This document shows positions 22,778 through 26,794 of a DNA stretch of 26,794 nt, piece by piece (position 1 is the first letter of the stretch; each line of letters begins with the position of its first letter). The translations under genes and the position numbers were made by a program. The stretch spans positions 1-26,794 of the forward strand of contig CAZGYD010000048.1 in the NCBI GenBank assembly GCA_964530115.1, given 5' to 3'. Below the pieces are notes generated by a model. That model did no database searches, was not told where the DNA came from, and saw nothing but the letters and a program-made list of their open reading frames with translations. This stretch comes from Fen-999 sp964530115. Its GTDB lineage: Bacteria > Pseudomonadota > Gammaproteobacteria > Burkholderiales > Rhodocyclaceae.

Positions 22778-23130
22778 GCCGCGTCCTCGGAAGCCAGCCA
22801 GGCGCGCGCCTCGTCCTCGTCCTCGAACACGCGCAGGTCCGCGGAGACGAAGAGCTGCTCGAGCCAGGCGCTCCAGGTCACCCACTGGCTGTGGGTGAGC
22901 ACGGCGATGCGGCGGAAGTCGCCGCCATGGGTGCGCGAGAACTTGATCTCCTCCCAGGCCATGTCGACCGTGAAGTCCGCCATCTCGCGCAGGTCGAAGA
23001 GCAGGTCCGGCGTGTCACCGCGGCTGAGTCTCGCCAGCACGACGTCCTCGAACTCCTGGAAGTCGGCGAGCGTGAATTCGCCGAGCACCGTGACGGTGAT
23101 CAGCGGGCCGTTCTCTTCGGTGGTGATCAT
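22774..23130 (-). CDS. SpoIIAA/STAS-like protein of unknown role
   Basis: Small soluble protein of 118 aa with alternating hydrophobic strands and amphipathic helices. It resembles the SpoIIAA-like (STAS/SEC14-type) family: LITVTVLGEFTLADFQEFED, then PDLLFDLREM, RRIAVLTHSQWVTW and LRVFEDEDEARAWLAS. The Ser of the classical anti-anti-sigma phosphorylation site (DxSG) is not evident, so regulation by a serine kinase is unlikely. The ATG overlaps the stop of the Rieske gene (ATGA), with GGAGG 8 nt upstream, and its stop overlaps the sulfurtransferase start. The partner or ligand is unknown; related proteins have been proposed to bind lipids or small hydrophobic ligands. Confidence 0.8.
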   Translation of the reverse strand: MITTEENGPLITVTVLGEFTLADFQEFEDVVLARLSRGDTPDLLFDLREMADFTVDMAWEEIKFSRTHGGDFRRIAVLTHSQWVTWSAWLEQLFVSADLRVFEDEDEARAWLASEDAA

Positions 23131-24245
23131 CGACGGCCCTCCGGCAGGTGACCGGCCATGATCCGCCGGTAGAACTCGTGGAAGTGCTGCATGCCGTCCT
23201 CCATCGGCGACTGATAGGGGCCGACTTCGTTCCTGCCCTGCTTGAGGAGCGCGTAGCGGCCGCGGTCCATGCGCTCGCCGATGTCGTCGTCCTCGATGGC
23301 CGTCTCCATGTAGGCGGCCTGCTCGGCCTTGACGAACTCGGGCTCGAAGAGGGCGATGTCCTCGGGATAGTAGAACTCGACGACGTTGAGGGTCTTCTGC
23401 ACGTCCTGCGGGATCAGCGTCGAGACGACCAGCACGTGCGGGTACCACTCGACCATGATGTTCGGGTAATAGGTGAGCCAGACCGCGCCCTGCTTCGGCA
23501 GCTCGCCGCCGTAGTAGTCGAGCACGGCCTTGTGCCAGCGGGCGTAGGTCGGGCTGCCGGGCTTGGCCAGCGAGGTGATGCCGACCTTCTGCACCGAGTA
23601 CCACTCGGCGAACTGCCAGGTCAGGTCGTCGCAGGTGACGAAGTTGCCGAGGCCCGGGTGATAGGGCACGACGTGATAGTCCTCGAGATAGACCTCGATG
23701 AAGGTCTTCCAGTTGTAGTTGCAGTGGTGCAGTTCGACGTGATCGAGCCGGTAACCGCTGAAATCGAATTCGGCGGCGACCTTCATGCCCGCGAGATCGG
23801 CATTGGCCGAGCGCGGGCCCTTGAAGAGCAGGCCGTGCCAGCTTTCGAGCCTGACCTTGTCGAGATTCAGGCAGGGGTTGGCCGGGAAATGCGGCGCGCC
23901 GATCAGTTGGCCTTCGGTATCGTAGGTCCAGCGGTGGATCGGGCAGACGATGGTCTTGTCGGCGGTGCCCGAGCCCTGGAGCATGATCGCCTGGCGATGG
24001 CGGCAGACGTTCGACATCAGGTAGACGCCGTCCGGCTGGCGGACGAGGATGTGCGAATGGTCGGTCCATTCGGTCGAACGGTAGTTGTAGATTTCCGGCA
24101 CCATCAGCTCGTGGCCGACGTACCCGGGACCGGCATCGAAGATGAGCTTCTTCTCCAGCTCGAAGAGCTTCTCGTCGAAATACCACTCGACGGGGAACTG
24201 GGAAACGCCGGGGGAAAGTGCGGCGCGGCTCGCGATGTCGGACAT
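23127..24245 (-). CDS. Rieske-type non-haem iron oxygenase (ring-hydroxylating dioxygenase alpha-subunit family)
   Basis: Rieske oxygenase of 372 aa, the usual length for a large subunit acting alone. The [2Fe-2S] ligands are C81-x-H83 and C101-x-x-H104 (CRHRQ and CPIHRW). The mononuclear iron site is seen in NWKTFIEVYLEDYHVVPYHP, with H191 and H196, and the linking Asp/Glu pair precedes H191. The C-terminal half is a Bet v1-like catalytic domain. The substrate is not readable; choline monooxygenase-like and aromatic oxygenases share this layout. No ferredoxin or reductase gene is nearby, so electrons must come from elsewhere. The ATG at 24245 has GGAGG 9 nt upstream. First gene of a coupled run with the STAS-like, sulfurtransferase and purT genes. 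Confidence 0.88.
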   Translation of the reverse strand: MSDIASRAALSPGVSQFPVEWYFDEKLFELEKKLIFDAGPGYVGHELMVPEIYNYRSTEWTDHSHILVRQPDGVYLMSNVCRHRQAIMLQGSGTADKTIVCPIHRWTYDTEGQLIGAPHFPANPCLNLDKVRLESWHGLLFKGPRSANADLAGMKVAAEFDFSGYRLDHVELHHCNYNWKTFIEVYLEDYHVVPYHPGLGNFVTCDDLTWQFAEWYSVQKVGITSLAKPGSPTYARWHKAVLDYYGGELPKQGAVWLTYYPNIMVEWYPHVLVVSTLIPQDVQKTLNVVEFYYPEDIALFEPEFVKAEQAAYMETAIEDDDIGERMDRGRYALLKQGRNEVGPYQSPMEDGMQHFHEFYRRIMAGHLPEGRR

Positions 24246-24332
24246 GATTCCCAACCTCCAGAAAAACGCGGAAACCGGAAACGGACGATGACGGCAAATC
24301 GGTCGAAACATGCCCCGTGCGGGGCAGTTGCC

Positions 24333-24338
24333 AGTATA
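24333..24338 (-). promoter_or_regulatory. -10-like element upstream of the Rieske operon
   Basis: TATACT (5 of 6) lies on the minus strand in the 166-bp divergent region between the Rieske gene and xseB. No good -35 lies 17 bp upstream. A small perfect hairpin (TGCCCC-GTGC-GGGGCA, 24311-24326) would fall at the very start of the transcript. The spacing to the start codon is about 90 bp. Confidence 0.4.
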
Positions 24339-24355
24339 GCCAATGTCCCCCGAAA

Positions 24356-24385
24356 TTGACCCGAAACCTTGGCTTGGAGTATCTT
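24356..24385 (+). promoter_or_regulatory. sigma-70-like promoter for xseB-ispA-dxs
   Basis: TTGACC (24356-24361, 5 of 6) and TATCTT (24380-24385, 4 of 6) are separated by 18 bp. The predicted start is near 24392, leaving about 20 nt before the xseB ATG. This is the only pair of this quality in the divergent region on the plus strand. Confidence 0.6.
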
Positions 24386-24411
24386 TTGCCATTTTCTCCG
24401 AGCCGATTTCC

Positions 24412-24690
24412 ATGGCTGAATCCCGCCAGCCCGATTCTCCCGCGAGCCCCGGCGAAAACGCTCCCGCACCTTCGTTCGAAGCCGCCCTCGCGGAACTCGA
24501 GACCATCGTCCAGTCCATGGAGGCAGGCGCAGCGCCACTCGAGGAGGCGCTCTCGGCCTACGCGCGCGGCATTGCCCTGCTCAGGCAGTGCCAGGACACC
24601 CTCGCCACCGCAGAACGGCGTGTCCGCATCCTCGAGGAAGGTCTGCTGCGCGACTTCGATCCCGGCGAGGAAACGGCCGGCAGTGAGTGA
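24412..24690 (+). CDS. xseB: exodeoxyribonuclease VII small subunit
   Basis: Small subunit (92 aa) of the exonuclease that degrades single-stranded DNA to oligonucleotides, partnering with XseA. A Pro/Ser/Ala-rich N-terminal 25 residues precede the conserved helices: FEAALAELETIVQSMEAG, then PLEEALSAYARGIALLRQCQ and LATAERRVRIL. The ATG at 24412 fits the family length; an upstream in-frame ATG at 24343 would overlap the promoter. The ribosome-binding site is weak. xseB-ispA-dxs is a conserved order in proteobacteria. Confidence 0.95.
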   Translation: MAESRQPDSPASPGENAPAPSFEAALAELETIVQSMEAGAAPLEEALSAYARGIALLRQCQDTLATAERRVRILEEGLLRDFDPGEETAGSE

Positions 24691-24691
24691 C

Positions 24692-25558
24692 ATGGATTTC
24701 GCTTCCTGGATGGCGGCCGTCCAGAACCGGACCGAGGCTGCTCTCGATCGCTTCCTGCCGGCGGCCGACATTGCCCCGGTCCGCCTTCACTCGGCGATGC
24801 GCTATGCCGTGCTCGGCGGCGGCAAACGCATCCGCCCGCTGCTCTGCCACGCCGCCGGCGAAATCTTCGCTGCACCGGCGGCGCTTCTCGACGCTTCGGC
24901 CAGCGCCGTCGAGCTGATTCACGCCTATTCGCTGGTGCACGACGATCTGCCGTGCATGGACGACGACGTGCTCCGGCGCGGCAAGCCGACCTGCCATGTG
25001 GAATACGACGAAGCGACGGCGCTACTCACCGGCGATGCCTTGCAGACACTCGCCTTTCAGGTGCTCGCCGATCAAGGCGCCACGCCGCCGATGATCTCGC
25101 TGCTCGCGCACGCGGCCGGCTCGCGCGGCATGGCCGGCGGCCAGGCCATCGATCTCGCCGCCGTCGGCAAGACGCTCAGCGTCGAGGAGCTGGAATTCAT
25201 GCATGTGCACAAGACCGGCGCGCTGATCCGCGCCGCGGTGCTTCTCGGCGCGCAGGCCGGCCATGCGGACGACCGCTCGCTTCTCGCACTCGGCCACTTC
25301 GCCGGCCGGGCGGGCCTGCTCTTCCAGGTCGTCGACGACATCCTCGATGCCGAGGCGAGCACGGCTACGCTCGGCAAGACCGCCGGCAAGGACGCGGCAC
25401 GCAACAAACCCACTTACGTGAGCCTGCTCGGGATCGCCGGCGCGAAACGCATGGCGGCCGAACTCCGGGCCGAGGCCAAGGCGGCGCTGGCACCATTCGG
25501 CGATCGAGCCGGACGCCTCGGCCAGCTGACCGACTACATCGTCGAACGAAGCTTCTGA
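24692..25558 (+). CDS. ispA: farnesyl diphosphate synthase (geranyltranstransferase)
   Basis: Prenyltransferase (288 aa) condensing DMAPP/GPP with IPP to farnesyl diphosphate. The first aspartate-rich motif is DDLPCMD at 84-90 and the second is DDILD at 215-219. GGGKRIRPLL at 42-51 and the lysine-threonine motif HKTGALI near 173-179 bind diphosphate. Two residues sit between the two halves of the first motif, as in bacterial short-chain FPP synthases (DDxxxxD). The ATG lies 1 nt after the xseB stop; a GTG three codons earlier is an alternative start. The stop overlaps the dxs start (TGATG). Confidence 0.96.
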   Translation: MDFASWMAAVQNRTEAALDRFLPAADIAPVRLHSAMRYAVLGGGKRIRPLLCHAAGEIFAAPAALLDASASAVELIHAYSLVHDDLPCMDDDVLRRGKPTCHVEYDEATALLTGDALQTLAFQVLADQGATPPMISLLAHAAGSRGMAGGQAIDLAAVGKTLSVEELEFMHVHKTGALIRAAVLLGAQAGHADDRSLLALGHFAGRAGLLFQVVDDILDAEASTATLGKTAGKDAARNKPTYVSLLGIAGAKRMAAELRAEAKAALAPFGDRAGRLGQLTDYIVERSF

Positions 25559-26794
25559 TGCCTTATCCGCTGCTTGAATCCATCAACGATCCCGCCGATC
25601 TCAGGAAGCTGCCGCGCGAAGCGCTGCCGACGCTGGCGAAGGAGCTACGCGCTTTCCTCATCGAATCGGTTTCGAAGACCGGCGGGCATCTGTCGTCGAA
25701 CCTCGGCACCGTCGAACTGACCATCGCGCTCCACTACGTCTATGACACGCCGGAGGACCGGCTCGTCTGGGACGTCGGCCACCAGACCTACGGCCACAAG
25801 GTGCTCACAGGACGGCGCGAGGGCATGGCCCGGCTGCGCATGAAGGACGGCATCGGCGGCTTTCCGCGGCGCTCGGAGAGCATCTACGACACCTTCGGCG
25901 TCGGCCACTCCTCGACCTCGATCTCGGCGGCGCTGGGCATGGCCGTCGCGGCGCGCAACAAGGGCGAGGACCGGCGGATCGTCGCGGTGATCGGCGATGG
26001 CGCCATGTCCGCCGGTCAGGCCTTCGAAGCGCTCAACAACGCAGGCGTCGAGGACGCCAACCTGCTCGTCGTCCTCAACGACAACGACATGTCGATCTCG
26101 CCGCCCGTCGGCGCGCTCAACAAGTACCTCGCCCGCCTGCTCTCGGGACGCACGTTCAATGCCGCCCGCCGCGCCGGCGAGAAGGTCCTGTCGATGGCGC
26201 CGCCGCTCCTGGAGCTCGCCAACCGCGTCGAAGAGCACGTCAAGGGCATGTTCGTGCCGGGCACGCTGTTCGAGGAGTTCGGCTTCAACTACATCGGCCC
26301 GATCGACGGCCACGATCTCGAATCGCTGATCCCTACGCTCGAAAACCTGCGCCGACTGAACGGTCCCCAGTTCCTCCACGTGGTCACGCGCAAGGGCCAA
26401 GGCTACAAGCTCGCCGAATCGGACCCCGTGCTCTACCACGGCGTCTCCACCTTCGATTCCGCCAACGGCATCCAGTCCGGCAAGGGCGGCGGCAAGCTCA
26501 CCTACACCCAGGTCTTTGGCGACTGGCTCTGCGATATGGCCCGGGAAGACCCGCGGCTCATCGGCATCACCCCGGCGATGCGCGAGGGCTCGCGCCTCGT
26601 GCGCTTCGCCGAGGAGTTTCCGGACCGCTACCACGACTGCGGCACCGCCGAACAGCCCGCCCTCACTTTCGCCGCCGGGCTCGCCCTCGAGTGCCTGCAT
26701 CCGTGGTTGTCGATCTCTTCCACCTTCGCCCAACCCGCCTCCACCACGATCCGGCGCGAACTCACACCACACCCCCCGCACGAGCTGCTCGCTC
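25558..26794 (+). CDS. dxs: 1-deoxy-D-xylulose-5-phosphate synthase, 3'-truncated by the window edge
   Basis: ThDP-dependent first enzyme of the MEP pathway, joining pyruvate and glyceraldehyde 3-phosphate. 412 codons of about 620 are present. Recognised features: H44 in TGGHLSSNLG, WDVGHQTYGHK near 71-81, the ThDP/Mg motif GDGAMSAGQAFEALNN with NDNDMSIS near 147-181, and TAEQ at about 363-366, where the E is the catalytic Glu. From about residue 355 the match to the family falls off steeply: AEQPALTF replaces AEQHAVTF, and the last 25 residues after STF are not DXS-like. Length and frame are kept, so this looks like sequence error at the assembly edge rather than a pseudogene. Confidence 0.95.
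   Translation, partial: MPYPLLESINDPADLRKLPREALPTLAKELRAFLIESVSKTGGHLSSNLGTVELTIALHYVYDTPEDRLVWDVGHQTYGHKVLTGRREGMARLRMKDGIGGFPRRSESIYDTFGVGHSSTSISAALGMAVAARNKGEDRRIVAVIGDGAMSAGQAFEALNNAGVEDANLLVVLNDNDMSISPPVGALNKYLARLLSGRTFNAARRAGEKVLSMAPPLLELANRVEEHVKGMFVPGTLFEEFGFNYIGPIDGHDLESLIPTLENLRRLNGPQFLHVVTRKGQGYKLAESDPVLYHGVSTFDSANGIQSGKGGGKLTYTQVFGDWLCDMAREDPRLIGITPAMREGSRLVRFAEEFPDRYHDCGTAEQPALTFAAGLALECLHPWLSISSTFAQPASTTIRRELTPHPPHELLA

Noticed and set aside
22774..24771. A 665-codon frame that fuses a long Arg/Pro-rich stretch to the STAS-like protein
   Set aside because: The upstream part is an out-of-frame shadow of the Rieske gene; only the last 118 codons have protein-like composition, with a ribosome-binding site at 23130.
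1..26794. CRISPR arrays, insertion sequences, prophage or defence genes
   Set aside because: No repeated spacer pattern, transposase, integrase, or terminal inverted repeats were seen; gene content is core housekeeping.

Overview
The window is high-GC, gene-dense bacterial chromosome with no mobile elements, rRNA or CRISPR. Gene content and order suggest a betaproteobacterium, most plausibly Rhodocyclales or a close relative. The indicators are ribF-ileS-lspA-fkpB-ispH next to a type IV minor pilin/PilY1 operon, an FNR-controlled cbb3 oxidase locus, and xseB-ispA-dxs. This placement is inference; no marker gene for taxonomy is present. Both ends cut through genes (ccoN on the left, dxs on the right), and the outermost codons look degraded compared with their families.

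Layout, left to right. (1) 1-4843, minus strand: an SDR dehydrogenase, then ccoI (copper-exporting P-type ATPase for oxidase assembly), ccoS, and ccoN (catalytic subunit of cbb3 cytochrome oxidase). The 384-bp gap between ccoS and ccoN holds two FNR/Anr-type boxes. One serves ccoN. The other has a perfectly spaced -10 and leads into a roughly 100-nt segment with a strong 5' hairpin and an intrinsic terminator, so it is a candidate oxygen-regulated small RNA. (2) 4860-5025: tRNA-Thr(CGT) with its own promoter and terminator. (3) 5022-12035, minus: pilE, fimT, pilV, pilW, pilX, pilY1, a complete minor-pilin/tip-adhesin operon with overlapping or closely spaced genes. (4) 12254-17926, minus: ribF, ileS, lspA, fkpB, ispH, with a clear TATAAT upstream of ribF and a hairpin just after ispH. 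(5) 17982-20718: tsaE-amiC (minus) and queG (plus), whose start codons are only 8 bp apart. (6) 20715-24245, minus: a Rieske-type oxygenase, a SpoIIAA/STAS-like protein, a mercaptopyruvate-type sulfurtransferase and purT. The first three junctions are 4-bp start/stop overlaps or nearly so, and purT converges on queG with overlapping stop codons. (7) 24356-26794, plus: a sigma-70-like promoter, xseB, ispA and dxs (partial).

Themes: microaerobic respiration (cbb3 plus its copper-loading factors), type IV pilus assembly, isoprenoid synthesis (dxs, ispA and ispH all in one window), and core housekeeping (tRNA charging and modification, flavin cofactors, lipoprotein processing, purine synthesis, cell division amidase). 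The best candidates for something undescribed are the FNR-box small RNA between ccoS and ccoN, and the coupled Rieske/STAS/sulfurtransferase/purT operon, whose shared role is unknown.
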